Below, one piece after another: positions 47,636 to 56,598 of a DNA stretch of 64,000 nucleotides. The notes under the pieces were generated by a model that saw nothing but the letters and a program-made list of their open reading frames with translations, made no database searches and was not told the origin of the DNA. Numbering within the stretch: position 1 is the first letter of the stretch; every line of letters starts with the position of its first letter. A program made the position numbers and the translations under genes. This DNA is from Pelomonas candidula (GTDB lineage: Bacteria > Pseudomonadota > Gammaproteobacteria > Burkholderiales > Burkholderiaceae_C), in assembly GCF_043555985.1 (NCBI RefSeq), contig NZ_JBIGIC010000010.1, forward strand, positions 186,001 through 250,000. The letters are read 5' to 3'.

Positions 47636-48679
47636 TCAGTGGCTGGAGAGCACCTGCCGGACCCGCTCGCGGTGCAGGCCGCGCAGGGCCGGGCTCAGCG
47701 CGGCGACCTGGTTGAAGTCGGCCTGCCGCAGCGCGCCGGTCACGGCCGCGCTGGCGGCGCTCGCCTGGGCGGCGTCCAGGCCGTCGGCCGGTGCAGCCTG
47801 GGCCGTCTGCCGGAGTGCCGCCGCGTAGCCCTGGCGGGCCTGGGAGAGCTGCCCCTGGACGCGGGCCAGCGTGCGCAGCGTGGCACGCCGTTCGTCCGCA
47901 CTGCCGACCCGCCACTGCGACGTGTCGATGGCGGCGGGCGCCGGATCGAGCGCGGGATGCACGGCCTGGCCGCCGGGGAAGCGCTTGCCGTCGCCCTGGA
48001 TGGCGATGCCGTCGCGAAGGGCCGGCCAGCGCGATTCCTCGACGCTGAACGCGAGTTGGCCGCCCTGGACCTGCACCTGCACGCCGGCCGGCGCCAGCGC
48101 GTCGCGCAGCGACTGGAGCGCCTGGGCCGGGTTGCCGCCGTCGAGCTGGGCGCGCGCCGGCGCCGACGAACCGGGCAGCCACAGGCGCAGGGTCTCGGTG
48201 CCGCCGCTTTGCAGGCTCTGCACGTCGAGGCCGCGGATGCGAAAGCGCCGGCGGGCCGGGAGATCGACCGCGGGCGGCTGCAGCTGCGCGTCGAGCTGGC
48301 CACCCGCGTCGCGGCCGCGCGACTGCCACAGCGCCTCGACACCGTCGACGGCCGCCTGCAGGGGGGCGGCGTCGGCATCGCCGCCGGCCAGCGCGAGGCT
48401 CAACTGCGTTTTGAGCCCTTGCACGCCGCGGTCCAGCCGGTCCAGGTAGTCGGCACCTTGCTGCAGCGTGCCGATGCGGGTCTGCAGGCCAGGTTCGCGG
48501 GCGGGCTCGCCGCTCTGGACGCTCGGCGACAGGGTCGCGAGCAACTCGTCAACCGGGGACGCAACCGGTGCCGCCGTGCCGACGGCCGGGGCCTCGACGG
48601 CGGCGACCGAACCGGTCGAGCGTCCGGAAGCCCCGACGCCCTGCAGCGCGGGGCGCGTCAATGGCGCCATCGTCAGCAT
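47636..48679 (-). CDS. Unrecognised protein, last gene of the flagellar block
   Basis: I do not recognise this 347-residue product. It has no signal peptide or membrane segment. An Ala/Pro/Ser-rich start (1-70) leads to helices with coiled-coil spacing (about 70-125), then a mixed region (about 140-265) containing LRLWLPGSS, ALQSLRDALAPAGVQVQVQG and GDGKRFPGGQAV, then a helical Ala/Gln-rich end. No cysteine is present. The ATG overlaps the flgL stop (ATGA), so it is translated with the hook-filament junction proteins. In lateral flagellar clusters the gene after flgL is the poorly known lafW, called a hook-associated protein; that match rests on position only. Confidence 0.75.
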   Translation of the reverse strand: MLTMAPLTRPALQGVGASGRSTGSVAAVEAPAVGTAAPVASPVDELLATLSPSVQSGEPAREPGLQTRIGTLQQGADYLDRLDRGVQGLKTQLSLALAGGDADAAPLQAAVDGVEALWQSRGRDAGGQLDAQLQPPAVDLPARRRFRIRGLDVQSLQSGGTETLRLWLPGSSAPARAQLDGGNPAQALQSLRDALAPAGVQVQVQGGQLAFSVEESRWPALRDGIAIQGDGKRFPGGQAVHPALDPAPAAIDTSQWRVGSADERRATLRTLARVQGQLSQARQGYAAALRQTAQAAPADGLDAAQASAASAAVTGALRQADFNQVAALSPALRGLHRERVRQVLSSH

Positions 48680-49560
48680 CAGATCACGCTGAACAGGCTC
48701 AGCTGGCTGACCTTGGCATAGGCCTTCTGCGTGGCCTGCACCGCGATCGAGTAGCTGCTGAGCCGCGTGGATGCCTCGCCGTAGTCGAGCTGGCCCAGGC
48801 TCAGCTCGGACTGCTGGTTCGAGACCTTGACCGCCGCATTCGTGTCGCTGAGCGTCTTCAGCATGTTCTGCCGGCCGCCGAGGACGCCGATCGTCGACGA
48901 GACGGTGTCCAGCGCGCCGTCGAGGCCGGTGATCATGGCCGAGACATTGCCCTGCACGCCGGCCGTGGTGATGCCGGGCGTGGCCAGCAGCGTGGCCAGC
49001 GCGTCGAGCTGCTTCAGGAAGCCGCCGATGGTGGGCAGGCTCACGTTGGCGCTCAGGGTCAGCCGGTCGGCCACGGCCACCTCCTGCGTGGCGGTGTTGC
49101 CCTGGAAGGCGTAGGCCGCGTCGACCGTGGGCTGGTTGCTGGCCGTGCCGCTGAACAGGTAGTGGCCCTCGGCGTCGGTGCTGTTGGCCAGGTAGAGCAG
49201 GCTGTCGTGCAGCGAACGCAGCGAGCCCGACATGGCGTTCAGGTCGGACGGCGTGTTGGAGCCGTCGGCCGCCCAGACCAGCAGGTCGCGCGCGGCGTTC
49301 ATGTTCTGGCTCACGCTGTTGAGCACGGCCTCGCTGTTGCTGAGCCGGCTCTGCAGGGCCGTGATGTTGCTCTGGTACTGGGTGATGGCCGCGTCGTCGC
49401 TGGACAGGCGCGACAGCCGCAGCGTGGCGATGGGGTCGTCCGAGGGCGTGAGCAGCTTGGCGCCCGAGGCCATCTGCTGCATGACCTGGGACAGGCCTGC
49501 GTTCGCGTCCTGCAGGGCGCGGTTCATGGTGGCCTGGAATTGATTGCTGGCGATGCGCAC
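48679..49560 (-). CDS. flgL: FlgL, flagellar hook-filament junction protein (HAP3)
   Basis: FlgL joins hook to filament together with FlgK. The 293-residue protein begins MRIASNQFQATMNRALQDAN with the flagellin-type N-terminal helix, SGAKLLTPSDDPIATLRLSRL, and ends with a flagellin-like C-terminal helix (YSIAVQATQKAYAKVSQLSL). It is compact compared with E. coli FlgL (317 residues). Start is GTG 49560. The downstream unknown gene overlaps its stop; flgK ends 22 bases upstream. Confidence 0.92.
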   Translation of the reverse strand: MRIASNQFQATMNRALQDANAGLSQVMQQMASGAKLLTPSDDPIATLRLSRLSSDDAAITQYQSNITALQSRLSNSEAVLNSVSQNMNAARDLLVWAADGSNTPSDLNAMSGSLRSLHDSLLYLANSTDAEGHYLFSGTASNQPTVDAAYAFQGNTATQEVAVADRLTLSANVSLPTIGGFLKQLDALATLLATPGITTAGVQGNVSAMITGLDGALDTVSSTIGVLGGRQNMLKTLSDTNAAVKVSNQQSELSLGQLDYGEASTRLSSYSIAVQATQKAYAKVSQLSLFSVI

Positions 49561-49582
49561 GGCGGTTTCCTTGGGTCGGGGC

Positions 49583-50947
49583 TCAGCCCAGCATCTGCAG
49601 CGCGGCGTCGAACAGCGTGTTGGCCACCTGGGCCACCTTCATGTTCGACTGGTAGAGCTGCTGGTACTGCATGAGGTTGGTGGCTTCCTCGTCGTTGTTG
49701 ACGCCGGCGCTGGCGTTCCAGTTCTGCTGCGCCTGCTCCCGCACGGTCTGGGCGGTCTTGATCGAGGCCTGGTTCTGTTGGCTGGCCGTGCCCAGGCTGC
49801 CCACCATCTGGTTGAAGGCGTCGCCCATGACGATCTGCGTCGTGCCCGTGGCCTGGCCCGCGGCGTTGAAGAGGGTCATGGGCATCGGCGCCTTCTGCAG
49901 CGCAATCAGCGCGCCGAGGTTGTCGCTGTTGCCCGCGTCGGTCGGGTTGCCGGAGAAGGCCAGGTCCGCGGCCTGCAGCGAGGTGACCTGCAGCTGGCCG
50001 TTGTTCAGCGCGAACAGCGGCTGGCCCGGCGTGGCGGCAGGGGGCGCGTAGCCGGCTGCGAGCTGGCCGTTGACCGAGTTGGCGATGTGCGTGGCCAGCT
50101 CCTGCATCTGCGTGACCAGCGGCGAGAGCACCTGCGCCTGCGCATCGGACAGGCCGCCGAGCTGGCCGCCCAGGCCCGCGCCGGGGACCTCGAAATGGGT
50201 GTTGGCGAAGGTCAGGCTGAGCTGGCCGGCGGTGATCGACAGCGCGCCGGCCTTGGCGCCGACGACCAGGGGCTGGCCGTTCGGCAGTGACACGTTGCGG
50301 CTGCCGTCGGGCTGGTCGACCACCTGCAGGCCGGTCAGCGACGCCAGGTTGTCGAGCTTGAGGTCGCGCGCATCCTGCAGGCCCGAGTCGTCCATGCCCA
50401 ACGCGTGGGCCGCGGTGATCTTGCCGTTGAGCTGCGCGACGTCCTGCGCCAGGCTGTTGACCTGCTGCACCACCGCCTGCTGCTGCGTCGTGATGGCCAG
50501 CTGCTGGCGGCCCAGCAGGTTCTGCAGCGTGCCCATGCGCAGCGACAGCGCGTTGGCCGACGACAGCACCTGCTGGCGCAGCGGCACCGAATCGGGCTGG
50601 CCGCTGGCGGCGTTGAGCGCGGCGAAGAGCTGCTGCACGCCCTGGTTCACGTTGGAGGTGTCGTCCGACATCACCTGTTCGAGCTGGGTCAGGTAGTCCT
50701 GCGCCACCTGCGCGTGGCCCAGCACGCTGTTCGACTGCCAGAGCTGGAGGTTCTTGTAGCCGTCGGAGAAGCGCTGCAGCGCCAGCACCTGCACGCCGGC
50801 ACCGGCGCTCGGGCCCTGGACGGCACCCAGCAGCACGCCCTGGCGCGTGTAGCCCGGCGTGGCGGCGTTGGCCACGTTGTTGCTCGTCGCCGTCAGGGCG
50901 GCCTGGGCGGCTTGGGTGCCCGACAGGGCATTCAGCAGGAGGCTCAT
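49583..50947 (-). CDS. flgK: FlgK, flagellar hook-filament junction protein (HAP1)
   Basis: The 454-residue protein starts with the rod/hook family N-terminus SLLLNALSGTQAAQAALTAT and SNNVANAATPGYTRQ, and ends with NLMQYQQLYQSNMKVAQVAN and a hydrophobic C-terminal helix. It makes the first junction ring above the hook. It is shorter than the ~550-residue FlgK of E. coli, mainly in the middle. ATG 50947 overlaps the flgJ stop. Part of a continuous minus-strand run from flgB. Confidence 0.94.
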   Translation of the reverse strand: MSLLLNALSGTQAAQAALTATSNNVANAATPGYTRQGVLLGAVQGPSAGAGVQVLALQRFSDGYKNLQLWQSNSVLGHAQVAQDYLTQLEQVMSDDTSNVNQGVQQLFAALNAASGQPDSVPLRQQVLSSANALSLRMGTLQNLLGRQQLAITTQQQAVVQQVNSLAQDVAQLNGKITAAHALGMDDSGLQDARDLKLDNLASLTGLQVVDQPDGSRNVSLPNGQPLVVGAKAGALSITAGQLSLTFANTHFEVPGAGLGGQLGGLSDAQAQVLSPLVTQMQELATHIANSVNGQLAAGYAPPAATPGQPLFALNNGQLQVTSLQAADLAFSGNPTDAGNSDNLGALIALQKAPMPMTLFNAAGQATGTTQIVMGDAFNQMVGSLGTASQQNQASIKTAQTVREQAQQNWNASAGVNNDEEATNLMQYQQLYQSNMKVAQVANTLFDAALQMLG

Positions 50948-51300
50948 CGCGTGGATTCCCGGGCAGTCTTCTTGTCGGTGGAAGGCGACCCGCCGGCCTG
51001 CGGTCTTAAATCGGCGGGCAGCACGTGGCGCAGCATCAGGTCGGCGATGCCGAAGGCGCGCTGGTGGGCCAGCGCGTCGGCCACCAGGCCGTCGGCCACA
51101 TCCTGCATGTCGTCGTTGAAGTGGTGGTTGTCCTCGCCGTTGTCGGCCGACAGCGCGCGGGCGCCGTCCCGCATCTGGGCCATCATCTTCTTGATGAAGT
51201 GGGCCTCGAACTTCTCGGCCGCGTCGGCGGCCTGGGCACGGACGCGTTCGTCGTCACGCGATGCGACCTTGCCGGTGGCCTGCAGGGGCGCGGCGTTCAT
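50944..51300 (-). CDS. flgJ: FlgJ-type rod-binding protein (rod cap domain only)
   Basis: The 118-residue product matches only the N-terminal half of classical FlgJ: AADAAEKFEAHFIKKMMAQM and GIADLMLRHV, the rod-binding segments. The muramidase half is missing and is instead encoded separately at 58089-58781. ATG 51300 overlaps the flgI stop by one base, and its own stop overlaps flgK, so this is a natural short gene, not a truncation. It presumably caps the growing rod in the periplasm. Confidence 0.9.
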   Translation of the reverse strand: MNAAPLQATGKVASRDDERVRAQAADAAEKFEAHFIKKMMAQMRDGARALSADNGEDNHHFNDDMQDVADGLVADALAHQRAFGIADLMLRHVLPADLRPQAGGSPSTDKKTARESTR

Positions 51301-52421
51301 CAGATCACCTCCAGCTCGCCGTCGATGGCGCCGGCCTGGTCCAGCGCCTGCAGGATGGCCATGATGTCGTCGGGGCTGGCGCCGATGCTGTTGATCGTGT
51401 CGATGATGGCCTGCAGGCTGGTGCCGGCCTGCCAGCGGAACATGTGGCCCGAGCCCTGTTCGACCTGCACGCGCGACTGCGGCACGACCTGGGTCTGGCC
51501 GCGGCTGAAGGGCTGGGGCTGGCTGACTTGGGGGCTTTCGCCGATCACGACGCGCAGCGCGCCGTGCGAGACGGCGGCCGGGCGCACGCGCACGCCTTCG
51601 GCGATCACGACGGTGCCGGTGCGCGAGTTGAAGATCACGCGGGGCAGGGCCGGCGCGGCTTCCACCCGCAGCGCGTCGAGCTGGGCCATGAAGGCGACGC
51701 GCTCGGTCGGGTTGGCGGGCGCGCGTACCTGCACCGTCGTCGCGTCGCGCGTGGTGGCGATGTCGCCGAAGCGCTTGCCCACGGCTTCGACGATGCGGGT
51801 CGCCGTCTCGAAGCTCGGGCGGCGCAGGCTCAGCGTGATCTCGGGGCGGCTGTCGAAGTCGCTGGCGATCTCGCGCTCGATGCTGGCGCCATTGGGGATG
51901 CGGCCGGCTGTGGGCGTGTTGACCGTCACGCTGGAGCCGCTCTGGCCCTGGGCGCTGACGCCGCCGACGACCAGGCTGCCCTGGGCCAGCGCATAGACCT
52001 CGCCGTCCACCGCACGCAGCTCGGCCAGCAGCAGCACGCCGCCGCGCAGGCTCTTGGCGTCGCCCATCGAGGACACGGTCACGTCGATGGTCTGGCCGCG
52101 GCGGTAGCCGCTCGGAAAGCTGGCGCTGACCATGACGGTGGCGACGTTGCGCGACTTGGCGTCCACGCCCTCGGGCAGCTTGACGCCGAACTGCTTGAGC
52201 AGGTTGGCGACCGACTGGCCCGCGTACTTGACCTGCGTGGAGTCGCCGCTGCCGTTCAGGCCCACGACGAGGCCGTAGCCCAGCAGCTGGTTGTCGCGCA
52301 CGCCTTCGACCTGCACGAGCTGGCGCAGGCTTTGAGTGGCGGCGGGAGGGGGGGGCGGGGCAGAGTGGGCGGGCAGGGCGAGGGCCAGGCACAGACCGAG
52401 AAAGAGGCGGCGGAAGCTCAT
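51300..52421 (-). CDS. flgI: FlgI, flagellar P-ring protein
   Basis: The 373-residue protein forms the peptidoglycan ring of the basal body. It has a signal peptide (FLGLCLALALPAHSA) and the family segments LVQVEGVRDNQLLGYGLVVG, GLNGSGDSTQVKYAGQSVANL and NVATVMVSASFPSGYRRGQ, and ends with GASPDDIMAILQALDQAGAI. Start ATG 52421, seven bases after flgH. A proline run follows the cleavage site. Full length. Confidence 0.96.
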   Translation of the reverse strand: MSFRRLFLGLCLALALPAHSAPPPPPAATQSLRQLVQVEGVRDNQLLGYGLVVGLNGSGDSTQVKYAGQSVANLLKQFGVKLPEGVDAKSRNVATVMVSASFPSGYRRGQTIDVTVSSMGDAKSLRGGVLLLAELRAVDGEVYALAQGSLVVGGVSAQGQSGSSVTVNTPTAGRIPNGASIEREIASDFDSRPEITLSLRRPSFETATRIVEAVGKRFGDIATTRDATTVQVRAPANPTERVAFMAQLDALRVEAAPALPRVIFNSRTGTVVIAEGVRVRPAAVSHGALRVVIGESPQVSQPQPFSRGQTQVVPQSRVQVEQGSGHMFRWQAGTSLQAIIDTINSIGASPDDIMAILQALDQAGAIDGELEVI

Positions 52422-52428
52422 GACAAGG

Positions 52429-53112
52429 TCAGTTCGGTGCCCAGGGGCTGTTGAACATGCGCGTCAGCCAGCCGGGCGTATTGGCGTCGGCCAGGTGGCC
52501 GCGGCCGCTGTAGCTGATGCGCGCGTTGGCGATGCGCTGCGAGGAGACGCGGTTGTCGCCGTCCACGTCCGCGGCGCGCAGGTAGCCGGCCACGCGCACC
52601 AGCTCCTCGCCCTGGTTGAGCGTCAGGCTCTTCTCGCCGGCCACGCGCAGCAGGCCGTTGCCCATCACCTCCTGCACGATGACGGTGAGGGCGCCGTTCA
52701 GCGCGTTCTGCTGGCTGCTGGTGGCGCTGCCGTTGAAGTCGCGGCTGGCCCCCAGGCTCAGCGTCTTGGTCTTCGAGTCGAGGCCCAGGTTGAGGCCGGC
52801 GTCGCTGGTCTTGCCGAACTGCGTGTCGGCCTTCTTGGTGGCCTGGGTCGATTCCTGCAGCACCACGGTCAGCACGTCGCCGGCGCGGAAGGCGCGCGTG
52901 TCGGCCGTCAGGCTGGCGCTGCGGCCGGGCACGAAGATGCCGCCGCCCGATGGCCGCTGGCCGGCGGTGGACGACAGCGGCACGGGGGCGGGCAGCGGCC
53001 CGGGGTCGGCCGACGGCAGCGCCGGCGGCGCGATGGCCGAGCACGCACCCAGCCCCGCGAGCACCAGGGCCGCGAGGCCGCCGCGGAGGGCGAGGGGCAG
53101 GGGCCGGCGCAT
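52429..53112 (-). CDS. flgH: FlgH, flagellar L-ring lipoprotein
   Basis: The 227-residue lipoprotein makes the outer-membrane ring of the basal body. The signal peptide ends with lipobox LGAC (about Cys24), then a Pro-rich linker, and the FlgH core GGIFVPGRSASLTADTRAFR, GDVLTVVLQESTQATKKADT, NGLLRVAGEKSLTLNQGEE and VSSQRIANARISYSGRG. ATG 53112 lies two bases after the flgG stop. Length equals the family's norm. Confidence 0.95.
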   Translation of the reverse strand: MRRPLPLALRGGLAALVLAGLGACSAIAPPALPSADPGPLPAPVPLSSTAGQRPSGGGIFVPGRSASLTADTRAFRAGDVLTVVLQESTQATKKADTQFGKTSDAGLNLGLDSKTKTLSLGASRDFNGSATSSQQNALNGALTVIVQEVMGNGLLRVAGEKSLTLNQGEELVRVAGYLRAADVDGDNRVSSQRIANARISYSGRGHLADANTPGWLTRMFNSPWAPN

Positions 53113-53114
53113 GG

Positions 53115-53903
53115 TCAGCGGGCGGCCTGCGCCAGGGTCTGCAGCATGTTGTCGGCCGCGGTCAGCACCTTGGTGTTCATCTCGTAGGTGCGCTGCGCGG
53201 CGATCATGTCCACCATCTCCTCGACCACCTGCACGTTGGAGCCCTCCAGCGCGCCCTGCTTGATCTGGCCCAGGCCGTTCTGGCCCGGCACGCCCTCGGC
53301 GGCGGCGCCGCTGGCGACGGTCTCCTGGTACAGGTTGTCGCCCAGGGCCAGCAGGCCCGAGGGGTTGGGGAAGCTGGAGAGGTGCAGCTGGCCCAGCTCG
53401 GTCGGCGTGGTGTTGCCGGCCACGGTGGCGCTGACGGTGCCGTTCTCGCTGATCGTCAGCGCGGTGGTGTTGGCCGGCACGGTGATCTGCGGCTGCAGCA
53501 GCAGGCCCTGGGCGTTGACGAGATGGCCGTCGGCGTTGATCTGCAGCTGGCCGGCGCGGGTGTAGGCCGGCGTGTTGTTCGGCCCGTCGACCTGCAGGAA
53601 GCCGTTGCCGACGATGGCCACGTCCAGGTTCTGGCCGGTGGTCTGCAGGCCCCCATTCGTGAAGACCTTCTGCGTGCCGACGAGGCGCGTGCCATTGCCC
53701 ATCTGCACGCCGGTGGCGCTGGGCGTGCCCTGCTCGGTGCGGGCGCCGGGCTGGCGTTCGACCTGGTAGAACAGGTCCTCGAACATGACGCGGTCGCGCT
53801 TGTAGCCGACCGTGTTGGCGTTGGCCAGGTTGTTGGCGATGGCCTGCAGGCGGGCATCCTGGGCCTGCACGCCGGTCTTGCTGATCCACATTGCGGGGTT
53901 CAT
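53115..53903 (-). CDS. flgG: FlgG, distal rod protein
   Basis: The 262-residue distal rod subunit begins with WISKTGVQAQDARLQAIANN and NLANANTVGYKRDRVMFEDL, carries AGYTRAGQ-like APAYTRAGQL and ends in QGALEGSNVQVVEEMVDMI and AAQRTYEMNTKVLTAADNML, all hallmarks of FlgG. The 10-base spacer from flgF has a Shine-Dalgarno (GGAG). Normal length (E. coli 260). Confidence 0.96.
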   Translation of the reverse strand: MNPAMWISKTGVQAQDARLQAIANNLANANTVGYKRDRVMFEDLFYQVERQPGARTEQGTPSATGVQMGNGTRLVGTQKVFTNGGLQTTGQNLDVAIVGNGFLQVDGPNNTPAYTRAGQLQINADGHLVNAQGLLLQPQITVPANTTALTISENGTVSATVAGNTTPTELGQLHLSSFPNPSGLLALGDNLYQETVASGAAAEGVPGQNGLGQIKQGALEGSNVQVVEEMVDMIAAQRTYEMNTKVLTAADNMLQTLAQAAR

Positions 53904-53913
53904 CTCAACTCCT

Positions 53914-54648
53914 TCAGTCGCGGATCAGGCGCGAGCCCGCATCCGCCATGTTGTCGGCGGCCTTGAAGAGCCGCAGCTGCAAATCGAAATCGCGGGCGCC
54001 GTTCATCGTCGCCACCATCTCCTCGACGGCCGAGACATTGCTGCCTTCGAGCTTGCCGCCGGCGACCTTGACCTCGGCGTCGGCGCCGAGCGGCTGCCCG
54101 TCGCGCGCGACCAGCAGGCCGGCCTCGTTCTTGGTCAGGCTGCGCGCCTCGGCCCTGACGAGCTTGAGCCGGTCCACCGGCTGCATCTCGGTCTGGCCGT
54201 CCATCAGCACCTGCACGGTGCCGTCGGCGCGGACCTCGACCTGGCTGTGCGGCGGCAGCACGATGGGGCCGCCTTCGCCCAGCACCGCGTGGCGGCCCAG
54301 CATCAGGCGGCCGTCGCCGTCGATGTCGAAGCTGCCGGCGCGGGTGTAGCCCTCGGCGCCGTCCGCGCCGCCCTGGGCCACGGCGAAGTAGCCGTCGCCC
54401 TGGACGGCCACGTCCAGGCTGCGGCCCGTGTCCTGCACGGCGCCGGCGCGGCTGCTGACGGCCTCGCTCTTCACGCTGGAGAGCACGCGGTCGGCATAGC
54501 CCGGGCCGCGCACGTCGGCGGAGCCCGCCTGCTCGAGGTTGGCGCGGAAACCCGCCGTGTTGAGGTTGGACAGGTTGTTGGCGTGCACCTGCTGCGCGTT
54601 CATCACGCGCTCGGCGCCGCTCATGACCGTGTAGATCAATGGGTCCAT
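53914..54648 (-). CDS. flgF: FlgF, proximal rod protein
   Basis: The 244-residue protein starts MDPLIYTVMSGAERVMNAQQ and has ANNLSNLNTAGFRANLEQ, GYTRAGSFDIDGDGRLMLG and the C-terminal GSNVSAVEEMVATMNGARDF motif. It is a subunit of the proximal rod. Its ATG is two bases after the flgE stop. Length is near the E. coli protein (251). Confidence 0.94.
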   Translation of the reverse strand: MDPLIYTVMSGAERVMNAQQVHANNLSNLNTAGFRANLEQAGSADVRGPGYADRVLSSVKSEAVSSRAGAVQDTGRSLDVAVQGDGYFAVAQGGADGAEGYTRAGSFDIDGDGRLMLGRHAVLGEGGPIVLPPHSQVEVRADGTVQVLMDGQTEMQPVDRLKLVRAEARSLTKNEAGLLVARDGQPLGADAEVKVAGGKLEGSNVSAVEEMVATMNGARDFDLQLRLFKAADNMADAGSRLIRD

Positions 54649-54650
54649 GG

Positions 54651-55904
54651 TCAGACGGCCTGCATCAGCGACTGCATCATCTGGCTCTGCGTGGAGATGA
54701 CCTTGGCATTGGCCTGGTAGACCTGCTGCGACGTCATCAGGCTGACGAGCTCCGAGGTCACGTCCACGTTGGACTGCTCCAGCGAGCCGACCGCCAGCTT
54801 CGGGGCCGCACCGGCGCCGGGCTGCGAGAACAGGGCCGGGCCGGTGGCGTTGTTGGAGCCCCAGCTCGTGCCCGACAGCGGCGTCAGCGCGTTCTCGTCG
54901 GCGAAGGTGGCCAGCGCCACGGTGCCCACGGTCTGCTTGAGGCCGTTGCTGTAGGTGGCGACCACGCTGCCGTCTTCGCCGATGGCCGTGCCCGTCAGGA
55001 TGCCGGCCGTGTAGCCGTTGGCCGTGTTGGCCAGCGTCGTCGTGTCGCCGGAGAAGGCGGTCGTGTTCGTGTAGCTGATCGCCACGGCCAGCGGTGCGGC
55101 GCCAGCGGGCGCGGCCGTGAAGGTGGCGCCGGCCGGCGGCGTGATGGCGAGGGTCGCGCTGGTCACGCCGGTGAGCTGGCCGTTGGTGTCGAAGGCCATG
55201 CGGGTGTCGGGCGTGGCCGCACCGGCCGCGTCCTTGCGCGCCGCGCCGTCGAAGCTGTAGTAGGTGTTGACGGCGCCGATGCCGGCGCTGACGAAGTACT
55301 GGGTCAGCGTGTGCTGCTTGCCCAGCGAGTCGTAGACGACCGAGGTGACCGAGCTGTTGTAGCTGGTCGGGTCGCTGCTGTCGAAGGTCGGGTTGGCCGG
55401 GGCCGTCCAGTCGGCCGAGAGGTTGCCGCTGTAGGCCAGCGTGGTGGTCGCCTGCGCGCCGATCTGGCCGGCCGGCACCTTGAGGTCGCCCAGAGCGCCG
55501 AGGGCCGCGCCCGCCACCGCCTGGCCGTTCTTGTCCAGCACGGCGGCATAGCCCTGCAGCTTGCGGCCGGTGGCGTCGACGACGAAGCCGTCCTTGTCGG
55601 TGTTGAACTGGCCGACGCGGGTGTAGACGACCTGGCCGTTGGCGTTGCGCACGGCGAAGAAGCCCTGGCCGCCGATCATGGCGTCCATGCTCTTGCCGGT
55701 GTTCACGATGCCGCCGACCTTGCCCATGCTCTGCGTGACCGAGCCGACCTCGGCGCCGTTGGTCTGGCCGTCGGCGTAGACGGCCTGGAAGTTGGCGCGG
55801 CTGGACTTGTAGCCGTAGGTGCCGGCGTTGGCGATGTTGTTGCTGATCTGGTCGAGGCTGCTGCTGACGGCGGAAATGCCGGCGAGTGCGATTTCAAAGC
55901 TCAT
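54651..55904 (-). CDS. flgE: FlgE, flagellar hook protein
   Basis: The 417-residue hook subunit begins MSFEIALAGISAVSSSLDQI and SNNIANAGTYGYKSSRANFQ, has GGQGFFAVRN and VVYTRVGQFNTDKDGFVVDA, a variable Ala/Thr-rich middle, and ends SNVDVTSELVSLMTSQQVYQ ANAKVIS (spaced). ATG 55904 follows a GGAG Shine-Dalgarno. The length matches E. coli FlgE (402). FliK encoded at 62.6-63.7 kb would set its final assembled length. Confidence 0.95.
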   Translation of the reverse strand: MSFEIALAGISAVSSSLDQISNNIANAGTYGYKSSRANFQAVYADGQTNGAEVGSVTQSMGKVGGIVNTGKSMDAMIGGQGFFAVRNANGQVVYTRVGQFNTDKDGFVVDATGRKLQGYAAVLDKNGQAVAGAALGALGDLKVPAGQIGAQATTTLAYSGNLSADWTAPANPTFDSSDPTSYNSSVTSVVYDSLGKQHTLTQYFVSAGIGAVNTYYSFDGAARKDAAGAATPDTRMAFDTNGQLTGVTSATLAITPPAGATFTAAPAGAAPLAVAISYTNTTAFSGDTTTLANTANGYTAGILTGTAIGEDGSVVATYSNGLKQTVGTVALATFADENALTPLSGTSWGSNNATGPALFSQPGAGAAPKLAVGSLEQSNVDVTSELVSLMTSQQVYQANAKVISTQSQMMQSLMQAV

Positions 55905-55920
55905 GAGGGGCTCCTGTGGA

Positions 55921-56595
55921 TCAGTTGGAGGCGGTGCTGGTGGTGGCCGGGCGGCCTTCGAGTCGGGTGATGGCGCTGCTGGCCACCTCGCCCACGCCCG
56001 CGAGCTGGGCGAAGACGCTGCCGTCTTGCCCCAGGCGCACGCCCGACAGCAGGGCTTCGGCCTCGACGGGCAGGCTCTGCCTGTCGGCGTTGCGCACCTG
56101 GACGCTGTAGCTGCCCGCAGGCAGGCCCAGCGCCTTGGGGTCGACGGTGAAGCCCTGGTCGCCGGCGGCCAGGTCGCCCAGCGGGAAGCTCTGCGTGGCA
56201 CCGTAGGGGTTGGTGAAGACGATCTCGATGCCGGTGCTCTTGGCGTCGAGGTTCACATGCAGCGTCACGGGCTGGCCGTCCAGCTGCAGCTGGCTCACGC
56301 CGGCCCGCACCACGCTGCCCACCTGGGCGCCCAGCGCCATCATCTGCAGGCCGTTCAGCGTGCTGTTGCCGGCCTTGCCCTGCGTGACCAGCTGCTGCAT
56401 GGACTGCACCTGGCTCAGCTGCGCGAGCTGGCTGACGAACTGGCTGGGGTCGTTGGGCTGCAGCGGGTCCTGGTTCTTGATCTGGGCCACGAGCAGGGTC
56501 GTGAACAGGCTGGTCAGGTCACCGTTGGTGCTGACGCCGCCGCCCAGCAGGCTGGCGCTGCCGGTCGAGGTGACGGAGGAGGTGGTGGTGCTCAT
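55921..56595 (-). CDS. flgD: FlgD, hook-capping protein
   Basis: The 224-residue hook cap protein has the conserved N-terminal FTTLLVAQIKNQDPLQPNDP and SQFVSQLAQLSQVQSMQQL, then FlgD Ig-like and tudor-like segments (VTLHVNLDAKSTGIEIVFTN shortened, GDLAAGDQGFTVD, GSYSVQVRNAD). It caps the growing hook, then is replaced by FlgK. It lies two to three bases after flgC. Confidence 0.94.
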   Translation of the reverse strand: MSTTTSSVTSTGSASLLGGGVSTNGDLTSLFTTLLVAQIKNQDPLQPNDPSQFVSQLAQLSQVQSMQQLVTQGKAGNSTLNGLQMMALGAQVGSVVRAGVSQLQLDGQPVTLHVNLDAKSTGIEIVFTNPYGATQSFPLGDLAAGDQGFTVDPKALGLPAGSYSVQVRNADRQSLPVEAEALLSGVRLGQDGSVFAQLAGVGEVASSAITRLEGRPATTSTASN

Positions 56596-56598
56596 CGC

